A stretch of 64,000 nucleotides of DNA from Gracilimonas sp031581265 (lineage in GTDB: Bacteria; Bacteroidota; Rhodothermia; Balneolales; Balneolaceae): positions 1 to 64,000 of the forward strand of contig NZ_JAVLBQ010000005.1 in assembly GCF_031581265.1 (NCBI RefSeq), read 5' to 3'. Made by a program: the position numbers and the translations under genes. The notes beneath the pieces were generated by a model, which had not been told where the DNA came from, did no database searches, and was given only the letters and a program-made list of their open reading frames with translations. This document shows positions 45,567 through 54,575 of the stretch, piece after piece (within the stretch, counting starts at the first letter, position 1; every line of letters starts with the position of its first letter).

Positions 45567-46328
45567 ATGCTTACTAAAAGAATTATCCCCTGCCTCGATA
45601 TTAAAAACGGCCGAACCGTTAAAGGCGTAAATTTTAAAGGACTCAGAGATGCCGGAGACCCCGTTGAACTGGCTAAACGCTACAGTGAAGAAGGCGCCGA
45701 TGAACTTGTTTTCTTGGATATTACAGCAACTCTTGAAAAACGAAAAACATTAGTAGATCTGGTTAAGAGAATTGCAGCAGAAATCAATATTCCATTTACG
45801 GTGGGCGGTGGAATTAAATCTGTTGAAGAAATTGAAGAATTGTTGAAATCCGGGGCTGATAAAGTTTCTTTAAATAGCAGCATCGTCAAAAATCCGGATC
45901 TGATAAATAAAGCTTCTGATACTTTTGGAGCCCAAGCCATCGTAGCTGCTGTTGATGCAAAAAGACATGATAGCAGCTGGAATGTGTACATTAAAGGTGG
46001 AACCGAAGACACCGGACTCGACGCCATTGAATGGATGCAGGAAGTGGAAAAGCGGGGAGCCGGAGAAATTTTACTTACCAGCATGGACCGAGACGGCACA
46101 AAGTCAGGCTTTGATGTAGAGCTGCTCAAAAAAGTAAATGAATTGGTAAAAATTCCCGTGATTGCGAGTGGAGGTGCAGGTTCAGTCCAACACTGTATTG
46201 ATGCCGTAAAATTAGCTGATGCCGATGCGGTTTTGGCGGCAAGCATTTTCCATTTCAAAGAAATTGAGATCAAAGATCTCAAAGACAAAATGAGGCAATC
46301 GGGAATAGAAGTGCGACCCGTTGAATAA
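45567..46328 (+). CDS. hisF: Imidazole glycerol phosphate synthase cyclase subunit
   Basis: 253 residues, (beta-alpha)8 barrel partner of HisH. It makes imidazole glycerol phosphate and AICAR from PRFAR and ammonia. IPCLDIKNGRTVKGVNF has the catalytic D11, AAVDAKRH the second aspartate near 130, and the phosphate loops are TVGGGIKS and ASGGAGS. hisH is not in the window. Convergent with the DtxR-type gene, three bases apart. Confidence 0.95.
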   Translation: MLTKRIIPCLDIKNGRTVKGVNFKGLRDAGDPVELAKRYSEEGADELVFLDITATLEKRKTLVDLVKRIAAEINIPFTVGGGIKSVEEIEELLKSGADKVSLNSSIVKNPDLINKASDTFGAQAIVAAVDAKRHDSSWNVYIKGGTEDTGLDAIEWMQEVEKRGAGEILLTSMDRDGTKSGFDVELLKKVNELVKIPVIASGGAGSVQHCIDAVKLADADAVLAASIFHFKEIEIKDLKDKMRQSGIEVRPVE

Positions 46329-46331
46329 TTC

Positions 46332-47027
46332 TTATATTTCTTCTTCTAAGTCTACAAGATAAACGTCACTGGCTACAGCCTGCCCAATTACTTGCTCCTC
46401 CTCATCTTCGATCATCACTTTTAGCGGTCCGCTAAATGGGGCTTTTTCAATCACTTCAATTTTCACCCCCGGTATCAAGCCAATTTTTTCAAGATATCGT
46501 AACAACTCCGGGTCTTGATCTTTTACCCTGCCGATAATATACGGCGTGTGTTCTTCTGCCTCAGATATTGATAACTGTGCCATTTCTGGCATTACCCCGT
46601 CTTTTGAGGGAATAGGATCACCATGTGGATCGTGTGTGGGATGATTCAGCAGTTCAGCAATGCGATCTTCAAATTGTTCGGATATGTGGTGCTCCAGCAT
46701 CTCGGCTTCATCATGAACTTCGTCCCAGGAATAACCCATTACTTCTTTTAAGTACAGTTCCAATAACCGATGATGGCGTAATATTTCTAACGCTATTTTA
46801 TTCCCGGTTGATGTAAGTTTTGCTCCCTTGTATGACTCATGTTCCAATAAATTCAACTTAGCGAGCCTTTTCAGCATGTTCGTGACCGATGCAGAGGATA
46901 CATCCATCGCCTTTGCGATATTGGTAGTGGAAGCCACATCACCTTCTGACTGGAGTACGTATATGATTTTGAGATAGTCCTCTACCGATTGGCTGAGTCC
47001 CAGGCTGTTTTTAATAGATTCTTGCAC
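46332..47027 (-). CDS. DtxR/MntR-family metal-dependent transcriptional regulator
   Basis: 231 residues, starting at GTG. A winged helix in the first 70 residues (VEDYLKIIYVLQSEGDVAST then TNIAKAMDVSSASVTNMLKRL), a metal-binding dimerisation domain (EVHDEAEMLEHHISEQFEDR, HPTHDPHGDPIP), and a FeoA/SH3-like C-terminal domain with LIPGVKIEVIEKAPF. It represses iron or manganese uptake genes when the metal is bound. No metal transporter is adjacent; the ZIP gene at 17932 is a possible target. Confidence 0.92.
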   Translation of the reverse strand: MQESIKNSLGLSQSVEDYLKIIYVLQSEGDVASTTNIAKAMDVSSASVTNMLKRLAKLNLLEHESYKGAKLTSTGNKIALEILRHHRLLELYLKEVMGYSWDEVHDEAEMLEHHISEQFEDRIAELLNHPTHDPHGDPIPSKDGVMPEMAQLSISEAEEHTPYIIGRVKDQDPELLRYLEKIGLIPGVKIEVIEKAPFSGPLKVMIEDEEEQVIGQAVASDVYLVDLEEEI

Positions 47028-47116
47028 GATTAGTGTTTGATGAAATTCTTTTTAGGATGCCTTTTGAGGTTAAACCAAATAACAAAAGGGTCTCATAGAA
47101 CTAAAATATAACAATT

Positions 47117-49720
47117 CTATTGATTTACTGAGGCATCTGCTTTTATAATAACTAAAGTCATGTCATCATGTTGTTTGGCAACCCCTTTGAAGTCTTTAAC
47201 GTCTTCGACAATAATCTCCAGAATTTTTTCTGAAGAGGCCGTCCGAATACCTTTAACTAATTTTTCTAATCTATTTTCTCCATAAAAACCCTTGCCCGAA
47301 TTTAGCATCTCGGTGATGCCATCGGTGTACATGATAACCACGTCACCCTCATCAAGCTTTAGTGTATCTTCTTTTGTATTTCGAATGAATTTGTCACCCT
47401 TAGTTACTCCAATTCCAACACCATCCGGTTTTAGCCATTCAGTGTCGCCATTAGCACGAACCACCAACATGGGGTTATGTCCTGCTCGTGCGTAAGTAAA
47501 TTGTCTTTTGTCGGCTTCTAATATCCCATAGATCATAGATATAAAAGTTCCCCGGGTAGCGTTTTCATTAAACAAACGATTGAGCTGATTGAGCAATTCT
47601 ACCGGAGAGAGAATCAGGGTACTTAAACTGTGCAGCACTCCTTTGGTGAAGGTCATGTAAAAAGCAGCCTGAATTCCTTTTCCGCTCACATCACCAATGG
47701 CTAATGCCGTACGTTTTTCTCCCAGGGGAATCATGTCGTAATAATCGCCACCGGTTTCTTGTGCAGGGATACAAACTCCTGCTATATCAATACCCGGCAA
47801 ACGGTAGATTTTTGAGGGTAAAAAAGTTTGCTGAACTTCCCGTGCTATAGAGAGTTCCTGCTTTAATCGTTGCTCTTTGGCTTGGTCTTCAATATAGTCC
47901 GGAATATATTCGGGTAATTCTTCCCGGTTGCTTCCTTTCAGCACAAAGTATATTCCTAATACGGTGGCTGACAATAAAACTAAAATAAAAAGATAAAAGG
48001 TATTAGCATCTGGTGAGCCGTTAATAACCCATCCTTTTGAAGTACTTAGGAAATTGAGGAAAACAAAGAAACCAAAAACGATCGTCAGGAAATCATACCG
48101 CAAGTAAAAATATCCCAGAATAAAACCCACGATAGCTCGTAAAATCCGGTCATAAGCATCCGGTTCAATCTCAAATGGCATGATATCCAGCAGGCAAAAC
48201 AGCAGAGCACTCATCACGGGTATGGCCCATTCATTTTTCACCATTCCTTTCATTTGGTTACCAAGAATCAGGAAGACCGTTATTACAATCAATAAGTCCA
48301 AACTTGTTGTTACCAATAAGTTCGCTACGGATGGCAAAATGTAGTTATCCGAAATGAACCCGGCATCTGCGGGGATGTAGGATGCAGAAAATATCCAAAT
48401 AAAAACTCCTGCCACACCCGACAGTATTCCCCCTATAGCAACTGAATTTATAATATCCCATCCAACCGGTTTATTTAAAAACAAGCCTTGTCTTACCAAG
48501 TCCCAGGTTTTCAGTTTCGCTGCCCAATATTGACGAGTGATAGAATCACTGACGGCTGTTATCACAAAAAAGCCCACCGCACTAATTGCCCCTAATACTG
48601 CAAGACCTAAAAAATTATCAATGAGTTGAGAACCGTTTTCAATATCGAAAGCCACGTTATTGATAAACTGGAGCAGCCATATTCCGGGAACTATAAATCC
48701 TGCCAACACCGCAATTACCATAGCGGGTTTAGTATCAATGGCTCGGGCTTTTATACGCAAATAGAAAATGAATAAGAGCCATATCGCAAAAATCAGCAAT
48801 ACAAACAGGGATACCGTTTCAAGGATATCACTGTATATACCATTACCTGAGTTAATTTGGGGAAACATTTCATAATCAAGAGATTTTAACGCTCCGGCCG
48901 GCATAACCTCTGCAGTCAATGTCACTCTTACATCACTATCCGGATCTTCCACACTCCAGAACGTTTTCGCAAAGCGAATCCCTGCTTCGTCCATCACATG
49001 GGTAGAGTCTTGCTGAAAATCAAAATTTGTCCACACCAATTGTTCTATGTAATAAGAGGCAAGCTTTTGAATGTTCTCCTCAGAATAAATTCTTGCATTG
49101 GTCTCAAGATCATTCGCACGAATTCGATTTAATATTTGATCAAATTGTCCGCCTGATGGCTCTTCCGTATTTAAATGCTGAAAATTTACCAGGGCTGTTA
49201 CCAATGAATCTTCTGTAGCACGCGAGTAGCCGGTCATCTGATCCTCAAAAACAGACCGTATGGCAAACCGGTTGTAAGGCCGCTGTCGTGTTATAAGTTC
49301 ATTATTAACGGTAAATCGCACTAACTCTTCAGTGGTACTTAACTCTATTCGAACCTGGGGTGCCCCATCTCCGGTCTGAGTACTTATTCCCTGAGCGTAC
49401 CATCTCATTAATGGTATTTTTTGTAGAAATTCTGAATTTTCTGTCCGTTTCTTAAGTTCTTTTATACCCCATTTTACTTGTAAAGAATCTATAAGCTGAT
49501 TTGAAGTACCAAACTGAACCGTCGGTAAAATATCAAAATCCTGGTAGTGGTTGTTTTGGAATATTCCGTTCGCCCGTTCAACTATACGTTCTTTACTGCT
49601 TTCAATTTCACCCATTGAAAATGGATGATGTATTGAGAATGAATAAAAAAACACTCCTATCCCGACTACTCCGAGTAGCAGTATTATTAAGTCCCTAAAG
49701 AGTTTTTTACCCTGTTGCAT
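47117..49720 (-). CDS. Membrane-bound PP2C/SpoIIE-type (RsbU-like) serine phosphatase
   Basis: 867 residues. One N-terminal helix, a periplasmic domain to about 290, seven or more membrane segments up to about 600, then a helix with ELSIAREVQQTFLPS and the phosphatase domain: AQETGGDYYDMIPLG, ALAIGDVSGKGIQAAFYMT, YARAGHNPMLVV, and YTDGITEMLN. The aspartates for the two metals are present. It probably dephosphorylates an anti-sigma antagonist in partner switching in response to an envelope signal. No partner gene lies nearby. Confidence 0.9.
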   Translation of the reverse strand: MQQGKKLFRDLIILLLGVVGIGVFFYSFSIHHPFSMGEIESSKERIVERANGIFQNNHYQDFDILPTVQFGTSNQLIDSLQVKWGIKELKKRTENSEFLQKIPLMRWYAQGISTQTGDGAPQVRIELSTTEELVRFTVNNELITRQRPYNRFAIRSVFEDQMTGYSRATEDSLVTALVNFQHLNTEEPSGGQFDQILNRIRANDLETNARIYSEENIQKLASYYIEQLVWTNFDFQQDSTHVMDEAGIRFAKTFWSVEDPDSDVRVTLTAEVMPAGALKSLDYEMFPQINSGNGIYSDILETVSLFVLLIFAIWLLFIFYLRIKARAIDTKPAMVIAVLAGFIVPGIWLLQFINNVAFDIENGSQLIDNFLGLAVLGAISAVGFFVITAVSDSITRQYWAAKLKTWDLVRQGLFLNKPVGWDIINSVAIGGILSGVAGVFIWIFSASYIPADAGFISDNYILPSVANLLVTTSLDLLIVITVFLILGNQMKGMVKNEWAIPVMSALLFCLLDIMPFEIEPDAYDRILRAIVGFILGYFYLRYDFLTIVFGFFVFLNFLSTSKGWVINGSPDANTFYLFILVLLSATVLGIYFVLKGSNREELPEYIPDYIEDQAKEQRLKQELSIAREVQQTFLPSKIYRLPGIDIAGVCIPAQETGGDYYDMIPLGEKRTALAIGDVSGKGIQAAFYMTFTKGVLHSLSTLILSPVELLNQLNRLFNENATRGTFISMIYGILEADKRQFTYARAGHNPMLVVRANGDTEWLKPDGVGIGVTKGDKFIRNTKEDTLKLDEGDVVIMYTDGITEMLNSGKGFYGENRLEKLVKGIRTASSEKILEIIVEDVKDFKGVAKQHDDMTLVIIKADASVNQ

Positions 49721-49802
49721 ATCTTACTTTACGAAAAACTTAGATTAGGTTTCATAAATATCCTTAGATTCTTTAAAATTTCGAAATTGCAGGAATTCAC
49801 CT

Positions 49803-50573
49803 ATGTGTTTGATCGCTTTTGCTTACAAAGAACATCCCAAATATAGTTTGATTTTAGCAGGAAACCGGGATGAATTTTATGAACGTCCTACCCGAAAAGC
49901 TCAATTTTGGAATAAGGGAGGCTATCCTGAGATATTGGCCGGCAAGGATTTAGAAGGCGGAGGTACCTGGTTGGGAGTACATAAAGATGGCCGTTGGGGT
50001 ACTTTAACAAATTACCGTGATACGAGTATTACAAGAGAAAATCCCCCAACCCGCGGTGAACTTGTTCTTGATTATCTAAAGAACTCCAAAAATGGGATGG
50101 ATTATCTTCAGGAAGTCTCGAAAAAAGCACAACAATATAATGGGTTTAATTTGTTATTGTGGGATTCAAAGGGATTTTATCACTACTCAAACCAGAATAA
50201 AAAAGTTACCAATATTGAACCGGGCATCCATGGAATCAGTAACGCACTGCTTGATACGAAGTGGCCCAAAGTAGAAAGAGCAAAAGACAAGCTTGCTGAA
50301 ATAATCTCAGCCAATCATTTTAAAAAGGAACAACTTTTTGAACTGCTCTTAGATGAAACTAAAGCTAATGAAGAGGAGCTTCCTGTAACCGGAATACCGA
50401 AAGATTTGGAAAAAGCTGTTTCCTCAATTTTCATTAAAACGGAGAATTATGGCTCCCGTTGTTCTACCGTTCTGCTAATTGATAAAGAAGGTAACATTGA
50501 TTTTACAGAGAGAAGCTATGAACCGGGAACCACTAAGCTTAGTAGTGAGCAGCATTTCCGTATTGAGTCCTAA
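49803..50573 (+). CDS. NRDE-family protein (TANGO2-like)
   Basis: 256 residues. It starts MCLIAFAYKEH, with the conserved N-terminal cysteine, followed by the name-giving ILAGNRDEFYERPT and the DLEGGGTWLGVHKDGRWGTL motif. Members belong to the Ntn-hydrolase-like fold; the human member TANGO2 has been linked to metabolism and haem handling. Exact reaction unknown. Alone and convergent with the small lipoprotein gene, one base apart. Confidence 0.9.
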   Translation: MCLIAFAYKEHPKYSLILAGNRDEFYERPTRKAQFWNKGGYPEILAGKDLEGGGTWLGVHKDGRWGTLTNYRDTSITRENPPTRGELVLDYLKNSKNGMDYLQEVSKKAQQYNGFNLLLWDSKGFYHYSNQNKKVTNIEPGIHGISNALLDTKWPKVERAKDKLAEIISANHFKKEQLFELLLDETKANEEELPVTGIPKDLEKAVSSIFIKTENYGSRCSTVLLIDKEGNIDFTERSYEPGTTKLSSEQHFRIES

Positions 50574-50574
50574 A

Positions 50575-50976
50575 CTATCTCTTGAATGTATAAATAAAGC
50601 AATCCGCACATTCGTCCATCAAAATAAGATTTCCATTCTGTATACCAAGTATTGATTTAATCATATTTCCGTGCTCTCCGGCATTAATTGGTTTTAGGAT
50701 ATATTCAACATCCATATCTTTTTTGTTTGACTTTTCAGCACGATATTCTTGCAATAATTCCCCATCTAAGTACCATTTCACTATATTCTGCTCTAAAATC
50801 TGGAGCGTTTGGGTATAATCAACTGAGTCTGCATCAATCCTCATACCCAAAATTCCTCCAGTACTTTCAATCCATTGCCATTCTCCGGTATAGTCGAGCG
50901 GAATGCTTTGCTCATTTTCAAAAACACTGCACCCTGCGAATAAAAAAAGTAGGATAAGGATATATAAATTCTTCAT
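50575..50976 (-). CDS. Small lipoprotein of unknown function
   Basis: 133 residues. Lipoprotein signal with lipobox FAGC (C16). The mature part, PLDYTGEWQWIESTGGILG... then YTQTLQILEQNIVKWYLDGE, resembles lipocalin-like or META-like small beta-barrels often found in Bacteroidota lipoproteins. Two C-terminal cysteines, CADC, may form a disulfide or metal site. Confidence 0.75.
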   Translation of the reverse strand: MKNLYILILLFLFAGCSVFENEQSIPLDYTGEWQWIESTGGILGMRIDADSVDYTQTLQILEQNIVKWYLDGELLQEYRAEKSNKKDMDVEYILKPINAGEHGNMIKSILGIQNGNLILMDECADCFIYTFKR

Positions 50977-51037
50977 AACGATAGATTTATGTGCCGGTTA
51001 ACCCCATTATTTAATAAACCAATCTAATTAAATAGCT

Positions 51038-52753
51038 CTACCCATCCAAGCTGGTGACGGCTGCTTGTTTACCTTCAGGGGTATAATCTGCAGGATCAGG
51101 AACCTTACCGAACTTATAAATGATGCCAACAATTAATAGTATGCCTACAATGTAAATGATCCATATAGGTACATTTAATACCAATGCACTTATCATTGCA
51201 GCTATACTGATTAACCCAACTGTCATTGCATAGGGCAATTGCGTATTGACATGCTCTACGTGATCGCATTGTGTGGCTATAGAACTTAAAATGGTTGTAT
51301 CAGATATTGGAGAACAATGGTCGCCCCATACAGAACCAGCAAGTACAGCACTTACACTTGCATAGATAATCTCCAGCGTTAGAGCGGTTTCGATACCGGT
51401 GTTGTTACCAACCTCCCAGGCCAAAGGAACCACAAGTGGCATAAGTATCCCCATAGTGCTCCAGCTTGATCCGGTAGCAAAAGCTGTCAGTGCAGACAGT
51501 AGCAGAACAATAGCAGGCAGCCAAAATGGGTTCAATGAATCTCCAAATATCTGCATTAGATATTCTGCAGTTCCCATTTCTACAGTTACTGCACTTAGTG
51601 ACCAGGCCAAAACCAAAATTAAACAACCATCAAACATGGTGTACATACCTTTCATCATCCCTTCCAGGGTGTTTTCAGAATCAAGTAACTTTTGGATAAT
51701 GGTTATTACAATTGCAACAGCAAGTGACGCGATGGCTCCCCATACAAGTGCTAAATAAGAATCGGCTGATTCAATGATATCCTGAATAGAATCTCCACTG
51801 CCGGTTACAAATAGCCCCGCTATAGTTCCAATGACCAAGGTCAGGATCGGTAGTACAGCATTTAGCCAGTGAGATTGCTTTTTCTTCTCTTCATCTTTTT
51901 CAATTTTATCCTTCCAAAGGTTGTATGTATCCAGAGCTGGATCATGCTTAGCCTTGTAGAGATTAATTCTTGCCTTTAACATGGTTCCATAATCTCTTCC
52001 TGAAGCAGCAATCAAAATGACAAAGAGTATGGTAAAGAAGGCGTAAAAGTTATAGGGCAGTGAACTTATAAAAACAGAATAAGCAGCCTCATTAAAGTTC
52101 GGCATTTTCTCTTCTGCATCTGCGATATATCCTACCATCGCGCCTATCCATGTACTAATGAGAGCTACTGTTGCAATGGGTGCTGCTGTAGCATCAACCA
52201 GATAAGCTAACTTAGCACGTGAAATCCTAAGTTTATCAGTGAGTGGACGCATCGAATTTCCTACTACCATGGTATTGGCATAGTCATCAAAAAATACAAT
52301 AAACCCCATAAGTGATGTGGCCAACTGCCCCTGTCTCTTGGTTCTGATAAATCTCGTAATTGCTTTTATAACACCCCTGGTTCCCCCATTATCGGTTATA
52401 ATACCAACCATGCCGCCAATCAAAAGAGTGAAAACAATTATACTTGCATGCCCTCCATCAGCTACCTGCGGCACGATAAAATCAGTCATTGAATGAAAAA
52501 AGCTGCCAAACAACCACGAAAATGTGAAATCACCACTTAAAAAAGCACCTGACCAGACGCCTATAAAAAGGGCAAAAAGAACCTGCTTAAATGTTAAAGC
52601 AACAACTATGGCCAGCAAAGGTGGCAACAGACTAACCCAGGTTCCAAAAAACCCAGAAACCGATTCAGAACCCTGGGCAAAAGCCCAAGTCTGCTGAGAT
52701 GCTAAAATCAATATCGAGCATATCCCGATTAGAACTGCAATTTTCTTTTTCAT
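51038..52753 (-). CDS. NhaC-family sodium/proton antiporter
   Basis: 571 residues from the ATG at 52753, chosen because MKKKIAVLIGICSILIL begins a signal-like first helix; an ATG at 52795 would add 14 residues. About twelve membrane segments. FFDDYANTMVVGNSMRPLTD near 170, and GSVWGDHCSPISDTTILSS near 490, are the family hallmarks. It expels sodium or swaps organic ions across the inner membrane, suitable for a marine organism. Confidence 0.92.
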   Translation of the reverse strand: MKKKIAVLIGICSILILASQQTWAFAQGSESVSGFFGTWVSLLPPLLAIVVALTFKQVLFALFIGVWSGAFLSGDFTFSWLFGSFFHSMTDFIVPQVADGGHASIIVFTLLIGGMVGIITDNGGTRGVIKAITRFIRTKRQGQLATSLMGFIVFFDDYANTMVVGNSMRPLTDKLRISRAKLAYLVDATAAPIATVALISTWIGAMVGYIADAEEKMPNFNEAAYSVFISSLPYNFYAFFTILFVILIAASGRDYGTMLKARINLYKAKHDPALDTYNLWKDKIEKDEEKKKQSHWLNAVLPILTLVIGTIAGLFVTGSGDSIQDIIESADSYLALVWGAIASLAVAIVITIIQKLLDSENTLEGMMKGMYTMFDGCLILVLAWSLSAVTVEMGTAEYLMQIFGDSLNPFWLPAIVLLLSALTAFATGSSWSTMGILMPLVVPLAWEVGNNTGIETALTLEIIYASVSAVLAGSVWGDHCSPISDTTILSSIATQCDHVEHVNTQLPYAMTVGLISIAAMISALVLNVPIWIIYIVGILLIVGIIYKFGKVPDPADYTPEGKQAAVTSLDG

Positions 52754-52920
52754 ATCCAATTTAATTGTTTTTGAAAGCCGCTCAGAAAATAACATCTATT
52801 CCATTAAATCCAAGATGCAATGTTAGACTGCCTTATTAACTTTTAACAGTTTACCCTTTGAATTGCAGGTATATGTGAGTTACTATTCTTGCATATCAAT
52901 CGGAATAATAAATTCACTTT

Positions 52921-54567
52921 ATGAAAAATAAAATACTACGCTCGGTTTTGATGGTGTTGATATGGACTTTTGGTTCATTGACCATGCTATCTGCCCAAGG
53001 TTCTTACAGTAATTTTAATGACTTAACGGACCGGCTAAATCAACTGAATTCTAATTATGGAGATCTTGTATCCCTTGAATCTTTAGATGAAACTGCTGAT
53101 GGCAGGGAAATCTGGGTCCTTACAATCGGAAGCGGGGATATTGAAAATCATCCTGCTGTTGCTGTTGTAGGCGGCGCGAAAGGTTCTCATATTTTTGGGA
53201 GTGAGTTAGCACTTACTTTTGCCGAAAAACTCCTCGCTCGCTCAAATACTGATGAAGTTAGTGAGTTGCTTGAAACTACGACCTTTTATGTATTTCCTCG
53301 CCTCAATCCTGATGCGACAGAACATTACTTCGCAGATCTCAAATATGAACGGGATGTCAACACCATATCTACCAACGAAGACCGTGATGATGCTTTTGAT
53401 GAGGATCCTTTCGAAGATCTGAATGGAGACAATCTCATTACTATGATGCGGGTTGAAGACGAGACCGGCAAATGGAAGATGCTTGAAGAAGACAATCGCT
53501 TAATGACTCAAGCAGATATAACTAAAGGTGAGCAAGGGAATTATCATGTTTTCACTGAAGGCATGGACAACGACAAAGACGGTGCCTTCAATGAAGACGG
53601 TGAAGGCGGAGTCAACATCAATAAGAACTTCACTTTTGACTACCCCTATTTTGAACCCGGAGCCGGAGAAAACATGGCTTCCCAAATTGAAACAAGAGCT
53701 ATATTGGATTTCCTTTTTGAGGAAGCTTCCAATGTGTTTTCAGTGGTTACATTTGGCCCGGCCAATAACTTGAGTTCACCCCTTCGATTTAATCGTGGAG
53801 CAGTAAGTCAGCGTGTGATTACCGGTTGGTACGAAGAAGATGTAGCTGTAAACAGCTTGGTATCCGAAGCGTACAATGAAATTACTAACCTTGACTATGC
53901 CCCAGCCAATTCCGGTCAACAGGGCGACCTGTTCCAGTGGGCTTATTTTCACTATGGCAGATTTAGCTTTAGCACTCCGGGCTGGGCTGTTCCTGAAGTA
54001 ATGGACGAAGAAGGAAATTCACAAAAATTTGAGTCCACTGATGCTAAGTTCCTTGTTTGGGCTGAACAACAAGGAATGGATGCTTTTGTTGACTGGCAAG
54101 AAGTGAATCACCCCGACTTTCCAAATAAAACAGTCGAAGTGGGAGGCATCAAACCTTATGTGAGTTTCAACCCTCCTTACAGTGCTGTTGACTCACTTGC
54201 AGAGTCACATACCGACTTTTTAATCAAGCTTGCTGGCATGAAGCCCAACGTACAGCTCGTGAATTTTGAAACAGAAGAAGCTGGCAGAAATTTAACCCGT
54301 ATTTCAGTAGACGTTCACAATAGCGGAATTTTGCCAACAGCTGCAAGATTGGGTGAACGAACCAACTGGGTTAAAGAAGTGATTCTTAAACTTGAGCTCT
54401 CCGGTAATTTGGAGTTAGTCAGTGGCGATGTTCTTGAAACCATCGAATCAATAGAAGGAGACGGCTCCTTAACACAAACCTGGCTGGTACGAGGAAACGG
54501 TTCGTTTACCATTTCAGCCGGCGCACCAAACACCGGAATTTCAACCATTGAACAAACAATCAGATAG
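52921..54567 (+). CDS. M14 carboxypeptidase-like protein, catalytic residues lost
   Basis: 548 residues with signal peptide ending LSAQ. The M14 fold is plain by comparison with the next gene (GREIWVLTIGSGD, FYVFPRLNPDATEHYF, FNEDGEGGVNINKNF). The zinc motif HxxE of the neighbour (H112, E115) reads K87 and H90 here; the third ligand region QSYHNSGG reads VVTFGPANN, and the catalytic glutamate in FTNELW reads STPGWA. It should not bind zinc. The C-terminal 110 residues look like a beta domain. Stop overlaps the possible GTG start of the next gene. Confidence 0.82.
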   Translation: MKNKILRSVLMVLIWTFGSLTMLSAQGSYSNFNDLTDRLNQLNSNYGDLVSLESLDETADGREIWVLTIGSGDIENHPAVAVVGGAKGSHIFGSELALTFAEKLLARSNTDEVSELLETTTFYVFPRLNPDATEHYFADLKYERDVNTISTNEDRDDAFDEDPFEDLNGDNLITMMRVEDETGKWKMLEEDNRLMTQADITKGEQGNYHVFTEGMDNDKDGAFNEDGEGGVNINKNFTFDYPYFEPGAGENMASQIETRAILDFLFEEASNVFSVVTFGPANNLSSPLRFNRGAVSQRVITGWYEEDVAVNSLVSEAYNEITNLDYAPANSGQQGDLFQWAYFHYGRFSFSTPGWAVPEVMDEEGNSQKFESTDAKFLVWAEQQGMDAFVDWQEVNHPDFPNKTVEVGGIKPYVSFNPPYSAVDSLAESHTDFLIKLAGMKPNVQLVNFETEEAGRNLTRISVDVHNSGILPTAARLGERTNWVKEVILKLELSGNLELVSGDVLETIESIEGDGSLTQTWLVRGNGSFTISAGAPNTGISTIEQTIR

Positions 54568-54575
54568 TGATTGCC